64,000 bases of DNA from positions 89,875 to 153,874 of the forward strand of contig QNGE01000845.1 of NCBI GenBank assembly GCA_008508345.1. Reading direction: 5' to 3'. Shown here piece after piece: positions 24,331-37,026 of this stretch. Numbering within the stretch: the stretch's first letter is position 1; the number at the start of each line of letters is the position of its first letter. The notes beneath the pieces are model-generated. The model searched no databases, was not told where the DNA came from, and was given only the letters and a program-made list of their open reading frames with translations. Origin of the DNA: Paragonimus westermani. Lineage: Eukaryota; Platyhelminthes; Trematoda; Plagiorchiida; Troglotrematidae. The position numbers were made by a program, and so were the translations under genes.

Positions 24331-26536
24331 CAAACTTATACTAAAAATTACGTGTTTACATTTCATTCATTTCCAAGAAATGCAACATTGATCACCGAAA
24401 CTATGGAGTAAGCATAACGAAGTGTACAAGAATTGTTAAATAAAAATGCAAACGTGCCTATTAAACTCTGATAATTTTAACGTTATGGCGAGTGGCTTTT
24501 GGGCCTAGAGCTTCGGTTAGTGGTCAGGAACCAAGAGGGGCACAGTGCCCCTCACAGGAAGAAGAAAACAACGGGTAGAATCTATCCCCCCAAAAACTAT
24601 TTCACGAGGCACAGCTTTTGTTTTGGGGTAGGTACATTCTTTCAAGAAACAAACCTCCCGCAAGCAAGAGTGAAACTGGCTCGAGAGAAAACAGCGTGAG
24701 CCTCATGTTAGACCAAACCCAAGTTGTTTTCCTACATAAAATCGATCATACCCTGTCTTCACAAATAGTTCAGACAACTTAACACGTTAGTTGCCGCCGA
24801 CACACCGTCCCACAGTATAACACCTGCTAAGTTGACCTGAAAAGTGAGCAAGATTCCTTAACCAAGCAGACACTGCGTATGCCCCAGCAAGTTTGACGTG
24901 GCGTATGTGCGGGCATTTGTTTACATGTTTGAGTGGGTAGAATTCACACCAAAACAACGCCTCTTAAACAACCATCATGGAATATGTGGGCGATGTTTGT
25001 TACCGGTGAAGTTTTGTAAACGTGAACGGAACGGCAACGACTACACTGTCTAAACTACAATACGCATCGGAGACCTGTTAAAATGCTTTTGTATCGATGG
25101 CAGCGAGGGTAATTTAGCAGTGAGAAAGTAACGAGTCTTGCCGTCATAATGAGACACAAAACACAGATCATCCGTCTGAAAAACAGAAGCAAACACCTAG
25201 CTTGACGTGAAGGTCAAACACGTGCAATGCATCTATCCGGAAAGCTATGATGACCAGGAATTCGGGCTTTTCAGGTACTACCAAGTCAGATGCGAAAAGC
25301 AGTTGCATTCACAAGGTTGTGTGTTGAACTGCTGACTGCGGCACTGTTGTCTTCCGAAAGAGGAAGAAGAGGGTTGAGAAAGGTACCCTCAAACAAAGAG
25401 CACTCCAAACGTCCAGCGGTTGACTGTGACCACCGACGTGTTATTCAATAAAGTCGAAAAACTTTCGGTTTCACTTAGAAGCCTGATGTAGCTTCGAATG
25501 CATCCAGTGCACGCAGCACTAGTCAGAGCCAGGCGGCAGTGCCTTATTCACAGTACCTTCGGGTTAGGCAAGCCTCACACTATCAACTGAGTAGGACTGT
25601 TGGTTACGGCACCCCCAACTAAACCCCATTTCCCGTTGTGCTGCAGGTGCAAATTTTGAGTCCGAGGCTCCGAGTGAGGTCCCCATAGAAAACCATATCT
25701 ACCGCCGCCGTAAGGAACAGAATTTAAAGGTAGAGAATCGGAGTGCGGTTCTTTGAGTCAACTCTTCTTCGCAGCATAGACGACCGGAAAGTGTCGGGAG
25801 GTAAGGCTTCCATGATTGGTCAGTTTACTAATTTTCACATTCAACCACATCTGCCAATAACGAACTCCTCTTTACAAAGAAGAAAGGTAAACATTGGCGC
25901 AATTAACGTCCGCATTCATCGGAAATTATATCAGCAACCTGCTTCCAGAAGCAGCATTTCGAACACGCAAATCAAGGTATGCTGCGCTTCTCAAAAGCAA
26001 GTAAATGACAGCTGAAATTGCTCCCATAAAAAATTCGTCTAAAAAAACCGCCATGGAATAGTGGATACTTCCAACAATTCTGCTGATGAAGGAACTCGAG
26101 GTCGTAATGTGAATAAGGTGAAGTCGGAATGAGCTCCGGCATAAGCTGCAAATTGCCAACAAATTGCGAAAAAATGCGAGCAAATGCGCCGTCAGCTTAA
26201 GAATACAATAGAAATCCGTTTAAAAAGACCAGAAAGAAGTTGACATTCCATATCTGTATATGATCCAGAAGACAAAAGTTCAGAGGCTGTCAACAACGCC
26301 TTCCACGATGTCCAATCTGAACTTCTGAGCCAAATTAAACACTCGAACATCGTTGAGAATGTCGATGATGTGAATGCATAACTCGGTCACCTCACACTAG
26401 ATGAGAAGCGGCTGGGTGGCGCGTTCAGTGTCCAGAGAGACTTCACATGAGCGAAAATGAGTTATGGCAACAGGTGATAGGAATAAATTACCCTCATTTC
26501 CATAGAGTAAGTTTACCGGCAAATAACAAGTTTCAA

Positions 26537-28989
26537 GTAAAAAATATCATCAATTGACCAGTGGCTGCGCATTTGGGCACAAACGGCACCAATGCGTCAC
26601 GTTGGACCAACCTCTGCAAACTGATCACATCGCTGTCAACTATCAGTTGCACCACCTCATCAAACATTGCCGTTCATGCCGTTGTGTGTGTTCACTCCGT
26701 TTGATCATTTTTCCTTAGAGATTCTTCGATCGCAAATGCAAGATACTCGGTTGTAAATTGATCGATGAGAGTGTACGAGACGCCCGTAAAACAGCACTGA
26801 GGACTAACTTGACCACCGGGTCAAAATAGTGCAGTGATCCAAGTGAGCATTGGACAAAAATCCCACCGGCTATGTGCATCTCTTGCGAAGGGGTCTATTC
26901 CAAAAGACCACGGCAGATACGATAAGGGTGGGTTTCTGCTGTTTCAACACAACTTGGGAGCAAATGCCGACTGATCCCCTGACTCCGAATATGACAAAGA
27001 CCGCCGTAATCTGAAACACGAACTTACCAAGGGTCTGCGTAAGGACTGTATGGCTTACTTCCCCGAGATAGCCAAAGACACAAAGAGGTTTTTTTTTATC
27101 GAGGAACAGCTGGGCACTGTTTTTCCCAGTTTGTGATTGCACTGTTCGTTGACAGGGTGTTAGTGAGAATAAACGTGAAAAAGATATCCCACGAATTGAT
27201 AACCTGTCGCCGATACTTGATAACTGGACTGGGCATTTCGAGAAACAGATCAACTGGTCCGATCCAGCTCATTCGGCTGTGAGTGGTGGGGATTATGTGG
27301 TTAATTGTGATATTCCCGACGATCCTCCGTCGAAGTCGAAGTGGCTTTGGAGAAAAAAATATTGGACCGTAACAAAGTTTCAGGTCCGGACCGTCTAGCA
27401 TTTTTCCAACACTTTTCAGAAATCGTGGTGGTGGTGGTGGTGATGGTGGTGGTGGTAGTGAGGGAGTGTTGTCTGAACTGACCACACTCCTTCGTTCCAT
27501 ATGGAGGACGGAGGAGGTACCTCATGAATGGTGCTTATCAACAGTCAATCCCGCTGTCAGAAATGACGACAGGGTATCATGAGATAACCACAGAGATACT
27601 AACATTGCCTATATTGCACCCAAGATGCCCGCGGGTCTCATAATGCGACGGCTTCCGAAGCACTGAGAGAACTAGATCAGAGGACAACAGACGGGATTGC
27701 GACCTGGTCTTGGGTGTATCGATCACATCTCTTTAGCTTGCGACAGACACTGGAGCACCGGCACTTATTTTATTAGCCAACGGTTGTGGTATTTTTTAGC
27801 TTAAAGACTGTTTTGATTCGGTCGCCTGACACGCTCTCTGAGGCTATCTGCATTGCAGAAGAGTCTCGGTGAATTATATCAGTTTTCTGAGGTCGTATGT
27901 TCGCTATGCGTACCGAATGCGCACTTGTGGGCACCTATCTCGCTCGGTCTCCACTTCAAGTGACACTCGTGCCCGATCGCCCCCTCCTTTTCAACCATGT
28001 CATGGGCGATATTCTGTAAAGAGTATTCTCAGGTTTTATGGATCTCGGGGTGGACTGATATTAAGTATGGTACGCATTTTGCACCTTCAAAGTCTCAATT
28101 GCTGTTGGCAGTTTGAGTTGACGCCGATGCGATCATTCTTGTTACAAACAAGCCACTCAAGACTGCCAATTGTCTAACCTACCTAGGTAGTGTCATCTGG
28201 TCAACTTGCAGTATTACTGACGAGATATCCATGAGGGTACTGAAAACATGTGGTGCACTCACCAACCTCCGTCACCTGCGATGTCACGAAGACGTCCACT
28301 CATCGATTAAAAGCAAGGTTCACAGTGTGCCTGTGCGCTCAGTTTTGCTTCGTGGATCAGAGGTATAGCGTGCTCGTGCGGAAGATGTCTCCAGACTCTC
28401 GGTACCGAACTGCTGTTGTCTCTATCTGTCAGTTAGTCAGTCAGCCAGCACCAGATGGGCTGACTGTGTGAGCAACACGACAGTCCACCAGCTCGTATTT
28501 TAAAAGAGCGCAAGTTTGCGATCAACAACCGGGGTAATCAGAATGCTCAGTGTTCGCTGATTAGGTCACATACTCCGTATGCGGACGGAGCGGATGCAAG
28601 CATTGTTCGTACCTTGTCCAGTGTGACTGTTGGAGTTTGAGAGAGGCTGCAAGGCGTCCAGACGATGTCGTGTTCACTGGTTGTGAAAGCCTTGACCGTT
28701 TTGATGAGCTAGGTCGATGGGCGCCGTCTACCTGGCCGGTGAGTTATCGACCACCCACATTGTCGATTGGAAACACTCTCCGACATGGCAGTGTTGCAGT
28801 CAATGACAAGCACATGTTCGCAAACTGGTTGACTTTTCTTTGTCGTGAAGCTCTACTGTTCTTTCGTTATTCTCCCTCCTTTTGTTCTCACATTTGTGCT
28901 TATTTATTGTTCTGCTACTCTATGAGCCACTGTCTGGACCAACGGAAGCCTGGGCCAGAATGTTCACGGGTGCGGTTCAAAACTGAGAA
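26537..28989 (+). repeat. Left arm of ~2.45 kb inverted repeat
   Basis: This arm and the reverse complement of 33835-36288 match base for base over almost the whole length; I noted only about ten substitutions in the stretches compared. At the outer edge similarity stops at GTAAAAAA (26537 / 36288); at the inner edge it stops after AAAACTGAGAA (28989 / 33835). The spacer is about 4.85 kb. The arms are RTE sequence throughout, so the structure is two element copies in opposite orientation. Confidence 0.9.
27424..27461 (+). repeat. GGT/GTG triplet tract inside RTE copy C
   Basis: About twelve GTG/GGT-type units with two interruptions lie between the RT blocks FFQHFSEI and GVLSELTTLL. The same tract is at 35365-35402 in copy C', differing at one or two units. 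It has inserted or expanded inside the RT fingers region. Confidence 0.8.
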
Positions 28990-31900
28990 GGTCTATGCTA
29001 ATGGGTTTATATGGCTGTCTGTTATTGTTTATCAATCCGCTAAGTTTATTTGTCTGTGCATAGGGTTCGTTGTTAGACTACCTGCTTCGGATGCAGCCCG
29101 TTGTAGTTGTTCTCCTCATCTCACACTAAATTTTCAATTACTTTGTTGCCATGTTTTCAGTATTGAGTAGCATGCTTAATTGCGTATGGTCTGTCACATC
29201 AACGAGACTCGAATCGGTTATCTTATCGGTGTGCCATCACAAACTCTCGGTAGCCGAGATGAAGTTAGAATCAGTAACGACGAAATGTGTTAGAGTTTTT
29301 AATTCGAACTCTGGTTCTCTAAGGGGGTGGGGCCGGTTCTTACGGCTACAAACTCACATCGGAAACTTGCTAGCGGTTTATTATTCATCACTTTAACAAA
29401 TTGGTTTTCTGTCGTTGTAACAGCCCGTGTGTTTCTTCGGGCTCCTACGTCTCATTACGTGTAATGGATTACACTCCTGTCACAGACATTGTAGGTTGCT
29501 TTGGTAACCTTGCCTTTGGCGGTCAACTTCCGTTACGGACGCATTCTCTGGAAATCAAGACGGCACCGCGTTCCATTAAATAATACTGGATATCAACCCT
29601 GGATCACCCGAATGGTCATACACCGTCCGTAAAGTGTCTGCAGTCGCTGTGATGCTGCATTGCACGTGTTAACCGGAATGCGTGTCTCAGTAAAATGTGC
29701 CAAACAACAAATCGATTGCGGTTGTTTGCAAGTAATCAAAGCCGACAGAAAGGGATTTCAAGCGGATAACGCCAGATCACGGAAGTGTAGCAATCAAAAA
29801 GTGATCGAAAAACCGAAACTTTTTAGAGGGAGTGGACATAAGGGATACGTATCACAAAGAACGGATGACTGAGTGTGCTCCTATTAGGTAGACTCGTTGG
29901 TCACCATCACCCAAAGATTCCAAGTCCCGATGAAATTAACAAAGCCTCAGATCTGAGTTCTGTCAACATAATAGAACGGAAACGTTCAAAAACTGTCGAA
30001 CGAGATCGCATTGTGAAGTAGAAATTTGAGGGCGTTCAATAACTAACCATCATACGGGAGCATTGGATTAATGGTAGTGTGATTGGAACAGCTGGCAATC
30101 CGATCACCTCCCTCACGGACGTGGCTTGGCGGTTTGTATTTTAACGTGGTCCTTTATCATCGAGATGTCTAGTTTGTTCAGCATCCACTGGTTCCTATCA
30201 TGAGCGATTGATAGCAGCTGCATACAAACAATCCTAGCAATTGATACAGTCATTGCCACGATTGGAGGCTCCCTGAGAACTCTCAAATTTGTATCCTTCG
30301 GACCAAAACTTCCGGTAAGCCTTTTTGTGTTTCTTGTCTATTATTTTGCCTCACAGGCTGGTGCTTCCTACTGTTTGGTCTGATCGACTAAAATATTCCT
30401 AATTGAAGATTAGCATTTTTTAAAGTTTCCCCATTGCTATTTGGGGCTACTTCTATCAAACTGATGACATTTGTCACAGCGTGCCAAGTCATCTGCATGA
30501 AATTGCTTTGGCTGTGACAAGGTCACTTAAACCACTTTGGGCTTCACCCTGAGGGATTTCCTTTGCACACAACTGCCGTCGCTGTCAGATTACACCGGAC
30601 TTAGTTTCTACGCTCATTTCGTCTTGTTGTTCTCGAAAGTAAAGATCGCACTGTACTCAAAACGTCGCATTATGACCGTCTACATATGATTGACAGTAAG
30701 AAGTACATGTACTCAAACGTATGGGATGATATTATTTCCTTATGGACTATTTGGATTAACGGCTTGCTGGTTTACAAGGATTGGACAGTAGATCGGCTTC
30801 AGGAACGTGTGGTGACTATGTTCTAACCATTGGAATCAGTGGTGCGGGTCACTATCACACTCTGCATTTCAACTAGCGTAATGACCATCTGATTTTGAAA
30901 ACAAGTCCACACCAATTTTTTTACCTGGACGCAGTAATGGAATGAACTAAACATTTTTAGTTCTCCATTTTGTCCAATATATAATATCTTTCCTCCGATT
31001 TCCTCCACCCGTCAACTCACAACAATCTTCTTTTCCCATTAATTCGTGTCCGATTCCCTTCCCTCATATTCTACTGACCCGAACGTATCGATCTAAATTT
31101 CTGCCTCCTCCTCCTCCTCGCCTCGCCCAATCGAGGTTGACCTTAAATGACAATGTTAACGACTTGACCTGTGTTATCCACTTGGACTGATCGATACATT
31201 TTAGGTTGTGTCCAACTTTTACCTGTTTTGAGTCATGGACCCTACTGCGTAACTGCGATTGTGTACCATGTGGGTACACTTATTCAACACTTCGTGTGTG
31301 TTTTCTAAACGCTCTTGTTAAGTCACTGATTGTTTTGAGCAAGTGTACGGTGTCTATAAAGCGCGTCGTTATAACGCAGCATAAATCAGACCACTGGTCA
31401 TCCCTGTGCATACCTATCTGGTACTGTTCATGAAGGTTTGGACCGATGCAGGAGTGTTTAGAAATGTCGAGTTCACTAGCACATGTAACTTATCTTTGAA
31501 ATTCAGGTTGTTGACTATTCTTGATTATTGACCTCGCTATGCTAATTGATTTTCCTATTTTTCCCACGTCAGCAAATCAATAAAAACGCAGCTCGATAGC
31601 CTCCGAACTGCACAATATTATTGACATTTTTGAAACTAATACTCCTTGTACCAACCCTGAAGAACTCGGGCAACAAAATTGTTCGCTCGAACTACGGGAA
31701 CTCATGTACGGGAATGACACAGCAAAACGATGTTAAACGGTTACAAGACTGTGTGAAAGATGAACGAAAATGTGAAGGCTAGGAAATTAATTAATTATCA
31801 GCTCTACATTTTCTTCTACTTCTAACCTTTTGACACCTCATTCTCAAACGAACAAACCGCTGAGTGCACATGAGGGGCGAGCCACAGAACAGCTCCCTCG

Positions 31901-33834
31901 CACGTTGAATTCCATTTGTACTGGAGCTGTGCCTGAAACTGGCTATCTAAAGAACTCCGAACAAGTGCTCAGCTTTATCCGGGGTCCGGAGAGTCGGTAT
32001 TGCAGATGATGCACAACATGGTGACACAAAATGAAGGTACGCTCATAGATTAGGTGTGACGAGATGTTATTAATGGTGATGCCACAAGATGGAACCCGTG
32101 GAGCTTATGCTTTTAAACTTCATCATCATTCGAAACTTTGGTTTGCCCACCAAAATGTTTCCTCTGGAACCACTCAAGGACCATCCAAACACAGGAAAAT
32201 TCCGATGATGAAGCTTGAATTCAGTGCCTGGGTATGGGCGACATGTTACACGCGTTAGTTAACGTATTTTGGTTGTTTGTTCCAAATTCCAGCTTTGCGT
32301 TAAGTTTATCTGGTCTGTAGACTTTTTCTGGCCACATACCAGCTGTATTCTCAGCTGCTTGCCTTGCTGTTTTCAGACTGTCAGCTTTGACGTGCTTCTA
32401 GTAATTCACGTTTGGTAGATTGATCTGAGAAAAAGAAACGTGACAACTCTGTGGTTGTGTGTATGTGGCATCGCGCACAGTCGATTGACTGTAAGCTGTA
32501 TGTGAAATCTCTCCTATATTGCTCCGAATCAGCCACGACCTATGGCTTTGACATCCGTATCTGAGTGACCGAATAACACTTGATGGCCATGACACAAGAC
32601 CAAGAAGCACTGGCCCATTTGAACAAATCAACTACAAATAGAAACTTCAGTTAATTAGGCTGCATGTTGACTTGTCACCCATTTGTACATTTCGTTAGCT
32701 CTTAACTAATATCAATGGGGCTTGAGGACCGTGAGTGCTTCATATGGTTACGCGACGGAGATGTATAAGTGACAATTCTGCATTTTCCTCTGATTACTTT
32801 GTACGCATAACTCTTGGCTCTGCACTGAGTTTTATTCAGAATAATGCACATACACACTTGAGGCCCGTACAAAATGATCGAGTCGTAATCACTCTGTGAG
32901 TTGATGCTTTTATACTGGTCCCTTTTGTTTGGTTTAATTGTTTGAGGTTAGCTTCTAGTATCGAAATATTTGCACGTATTTTGTCTGAAAATTTTACTTA
33001 GATTTTCGGCTTTTTATTTCACAAAGAACATGAACGGTAAAAATGAACCATTTGTTGTTAACTAATGATAAAGGTCAGGCGAATTTCAAGTCCAAAATCG
33101 ATAACGTATTTTCACAATCACTTCTGATTTAGCTGTGCTACTTTGAAGCTAGAATTTTGGACGATACCACAACTCGTTCACTTGTTTCTGTGAAGAAGGA
33201 GCATGTGCTCGGAGGACTGCATGGTGACATTACCTAACCTTTTCGTTTGGGTATCACTTGCTAAATGACACACTACCACTCAACAAAAACAAATCGAGGA
33301 GAGCAAAAATTACAGTAGTGAAGGTATTTCTTCGGACTATGTGACATTTTAATCTCAGAAAACCTGATTGGCGAGTGTGCGCCGTATAGTGAATGAGAAA
33401 ACGTTAAGCCATAGGAACTGTCAAAATGGATAATACCAGAATTTTATCAGCCACCGTTCAAAGTATCCCAAATGGTACTGACTCCGCAAACACGGCAGCC
33501 ATATCAGACGATTCTCATTGGTAACCTGCTAGAATGATAACACAATCGTACACGTGTACGTCACACATGAAGAAATTAATGATACCATCAACGAGAGGCA
33601 GCTCATAGAAAATAAACAAGTCGGGACTACACCATCTAGTATCGGATGCTGTAAGACGCAGCATTTTCACAAGCAGGTTGGAGTACTGTTGGGCTGAATA
33701 TATCTACACCCAAGGAACACAGAAGGTCGATTTCAACCCAGGACCATTCGACTTGTAGAACAAAATTACGACCACTTAAATCTGGTCACATGACGAAGGT
33801 AAGAGGGAGATTATGAGGAACCACGTTCAATAAT
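28990..33834. other. Spacer between inverted RTE copies; nothing assignable
   Basis: About 4.85 kb of sequence without recognisable genes or element ORFs. A short CCT tract lies at 31099-31118. Frames are short. If the flanking arms paired after read-through transcription, this would be the loop. Confidence 0.5.
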
Positions 33835-36288
33835 TTCTCAGTTTTGAACTATACCCGTGAACATTCTGGCTCAGGCTTCCGTTGGTCCAGACAGTGGCTC
33901 ATAGAGTAGCAGAACAATAAATAAGCACAAATGTGAGAACAAAAGGAGGGAGAATAACGAAAGAACAGTAGAGCTTCACGACAAAGAAAAGTCAACCAGT
34001 TTGCGAACATGTGCTTGTCATTGACTGCAACACTGCCATGTCGGAGAGTGTTTCCAATCGACAATGTGGGTGGTCGATAACTCACCGGCCAGGTAGACGG
34101 CGCCCATCGACCTAGCTCATCAAAACGGTCAAGGCTTTCACAACCAGTGAACACGACATCGTCTGGACGCCTTGCAGCCTCTCTCAAACTCCAACAGTCA
34201 CACTGGACAAGGTACGAACAATGCTTGCATTCGCTCCGTCCGCATACGGAGCAAGTGACCTAATCAGCGAACACTGAGCATTCTGATTACTCCGGTTGTT
34301 GATCGCAAACTTGCGCTCTTTTAAAATACGAGCTGGTGGACTGTCGTGTTGCTCACACAGTCAGCCCATCTGGTGCTGGCTGACTGACTAACTGACAGAT
34401 AGAGACAACAGCAGTTCGGTACCGAGAGTCTGGAGACATCTTCCGCACGAGCACGCTATACCTCTGACCCACGAAGCAAAACTGAGCGCACAGGCACACT
34501 GTGAACCTTGCTTTTAATCGATGAGTGGACGTCTTCGTGACATCGCAGGTGACGGAGGTTGGTGAGTGCACCACATGTTTTCAGTACCCTCATGGATATC
34601 TCGTCAGTAATACTGCAAGTTGACCAGATGACACTACCTAGGTAGGTTAGACAATTGGCAGTCTTGAGTGGCTTGTTTGTAACAAGAATGATCGCATCGG
34701 CGTCAACTCAAACTGCCAACAGCAATTGAGACTTTGAAGGTGCAAAATGCGTACCATACTTAATATCAGTCCACCCCGAGATCCATAAAACCTGAGAATA
34801 CTCTTTACAGAATATCGCCCATGACATGGTTGAAAAGGAGGGGGCGATCGGGCACGAGTGTCACTTGAAGTGGAGACCGAGCGAGATAGGTGCCCACAAG
34901 TGCGCATTCGGTACGCATAGCGAACATACGACCTCAGAAAACTGATATAATTCACCGAGACTCTTCTGCAATGCAGATAGCCTCAGAGAGCGTGTCAGGC
35001 GACCGAATCAAAACAGTCTTTAAGCTAAAAAATACCACAACCGTTGGCTAATAAAATAAGTGCCGGTGCTCCAGTGTCTGTCGCAAGCTAAAGAGATGTG
35101 ATCGATACACCCAAGACCAGGTCGCAATCCCGTCTGTTGTCCTCTGATCTAGTTCTCTCAGTGCTTCGGAAGCCGTCGCATTATGAGACCCGCGGGCATC
35201 TTGGGTGCAATATAGGCAATGTTAGTATCTATGTGGTTATCTCATGATACCCTGTCGTCATTTCTGACAGCGGGATTGACTGTTGATAAGCACCATTCAT
35301 GAGGTACCTCCTCCGTCCTCCATATGGAACGAAGGAGTGTGGTCAGTTCAGACAACACTCCCTCACTACCACCACCATCATCACCACCACCACCACCACC
35401 ATTTCTGAAAAGTGTTGGAAAAATGCTAGACGGTCCGGACCTGAAACTTTGTTACGGTCCAATATTTTTTTCTCCAAAGCCACTTCGACTTCGACGGAGG
35501 ATCGTCGGGAATATCACAATTAACCACATAATCCCCACCACTCACAGCCGAATGAGCTGGATCGGACCAGTTGATCTGTTTCTCGAAATGCCCAGTCCAG
35601 TTATCAAGTATCGGCGACAGGTTATCAATTCGTGGGATATCTTTTTCACGTTTATTCTCACTAACACCCTGTCAACGAACAGTGCAATCACAAACTGGGA
35701 AAAACAGTGCCCAGCTGTTCCTCGATAAAAAAAACCTCTTTGTGTCTTTGGCTATCTCGGGGAAGTAAGCCATACAGTCCTTACGCAGACCCTTGGTAAG
35801 TTCGTGTTTCAGATTACGGCGGTCTTTGTCATATTCGGAGTCAGGGGATCAGTCGGCATTTGCTCCCAAGTTGTGTTGAAACAGCAGAAACCCACCCTTA
35901 TCGTATCTGCCGTGGTCTTTTGGAATAGACCCCTTCGCAAGAGATGCACATAGCCGGTGGGATTTTTGTCCAATGCTCACTTGGATCACTGCACTATTTT
36001 GACCCGGTGGTCAAGTTAGTCCTCAGTGCTGTTTTACGGGCGTCTCGTACACTCTCATCGATCAATTTACAACCGAGTATCTTGCATTTGCGATCGAAGA
36101 ATCTCTAAGGAAAAATGATCAAACGGAGTGAACACACACAACGGCATGAACGGCAATGTTTGATGAGGTGGTGCAACTGATAGTTGACAGCGATGTGATC
36201 AGTTTGCAGAGGTTGGTCCAACGTGACGCATTGGTGCCGTTTGTGCCCAAATGCGCAGCCACTGGTCAATTGATGGTATTTTTTTACA
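33835..36288 (-). pseudogene. RTE retrotransposon relic, copy C' (5'-truncated; right arm of inverted repeat)
   Basis: Read on the - strand, this is the same sequence as copy C from its 26537 to its 28989. It shares the frameshifts, the GGT tract (here CCA/CAC at 35365-35402) and the 84 bp deletion across the RT active site (junction CATAC at 34755-34759). It lacks the endonuclease start that C carries further 5', so it is 5'-truncated, as expected of target-primed insertion. No clear target-site duplication was seen when flanks at 33834 and 36289 were compared. It could not have encoded its own RT. Confidence 0.88.
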
Positions 36289-37026
36289 GGAAGTTCCCTG
36301 CTGATTACAAGTTATAAACCGACAACCGCATGTGATCGATCAGTCCACGGCTCTGAGTGTTAGGAGTAGAAGTCATTCTGTGTTGGACGCTGGATAGTAT
36401 TTAGAAAACACAAAGTTGAGCAACCCTTCCAGTCGTGGTGATTTGGCAGTTTCATACGGAAAACATATGCGCTAAGCAATCATGACATGTCAAATGTGTA
36501 CGAAGAAAAACTGGAGCTACACGCATGCTGTCTAATTCACGCGTAGTTTCGATAACGCCGGGTCGTTCCGTAGGTTGCATGGAAGGCGGTGGTTCACAGT
36601 GGGATTCAAGCCTGTGAGTCTAAACCTGCGAATCGATAGCCTTAGTAGGCGCTGACTGAGTTGTCTACGGGAATGGGACAGCTGTGATCAGCCGATAGCG
36701 ACATTCCATTTATGTTAACCACAAGTTATCTACTACTTATCAGTAACCAAAACATCATACATATATATATAATGTAAAAAATAATTGGGCGAGAAGTCCT
36801 AAGCATAGGATGGTCGATTGGAGCTAACAAGACAGTAAGTGCGTTTCCTCTAAAAGCGATCGCACAATTTGAGCACAGCTCACAAGCGAGTGTGGTTAGG
36901 GGTCTGCATACGATGCTTCGGCTGTACCCAGTGTGAGGCCAATGACGCCGTGGTCAACACGGTGGCCTAGTGAAAGCGTGGGTGGAGTTCTACTCCTGAC
37001 CCTCCAAGGGGACGTATTACCGATCA
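36289..37026. other. Spacer with a dispersed motif and possible RTE 3' UTR
   Basis: At 36655-36746 lies the second copy of the ~90 bp motif found at 20498-20588. A TA tract is at about 36761-36774. The stretch 36980-37026 weakly resembles 60613-60660 next to RTE copy B, so it may be outer 3' UTR of copy A. Confidence 0.4.
36655..36746. repeat. Dispersed ~90 bp motif, copy 2
   Basis: Shares GACTGAG, GTCTACGG, GGGACAGCTGTGATCA and CTTATCAGTA, in order, with 20498-20588. It lies 3' of RTE copy A (on the - strand), about 280 bp beyond the short CAT tract. It may be RTE-associated 3' sequence. Confidence 0.5.

Larger units (their letters stand above)
21741..25700. other. Quiet stretch with two tRNA-like scraps
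   Basis: Apart from the tRNA-related fragments listed at 21981-22050 and 24245-24330, I can assign nothing. Open frames are short and scattered across all frames. Confidence 0.4.
25743..28989 (+). pseudogene. RTE retrotransposon relic, copy C (nearly full-length, left arm of inverted repeat)
   Basis: The ORF can be followed from the endonuclease start to the C-terminus. Blocks: NIGAINVRIHRKLYQ and KVCCASQKQVNDS (25888-26010, family LNIGTLNVRTL...DVCCLSETR.QDS); LGHLTLDEKRLGGAFSV (about 26383-26433); DHIAVNYQ (about 26623); RNKVSGPD (about 27371); GVLSELTTLLRSIWRTEEVP (about 27462-27521); GLRPGLGCIDHISL (about 27697-27740); DIKYGTHFAPSKSQLLL (28051-28101); DVHSSIKSKVHSVPVRSVLL (28290-28350); LGHILRMRTERM (about 28564). 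Between DIKY and HFAPSK the catalytic ADD segment is absent (84 bp shorter than copy D). Many stops and frameshifts make it non-functional. A GGT tract interrupts the RT at 27424-27461. Positions 26537-28989 recur inverted at 33835-36288. Confidence 0.85.
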
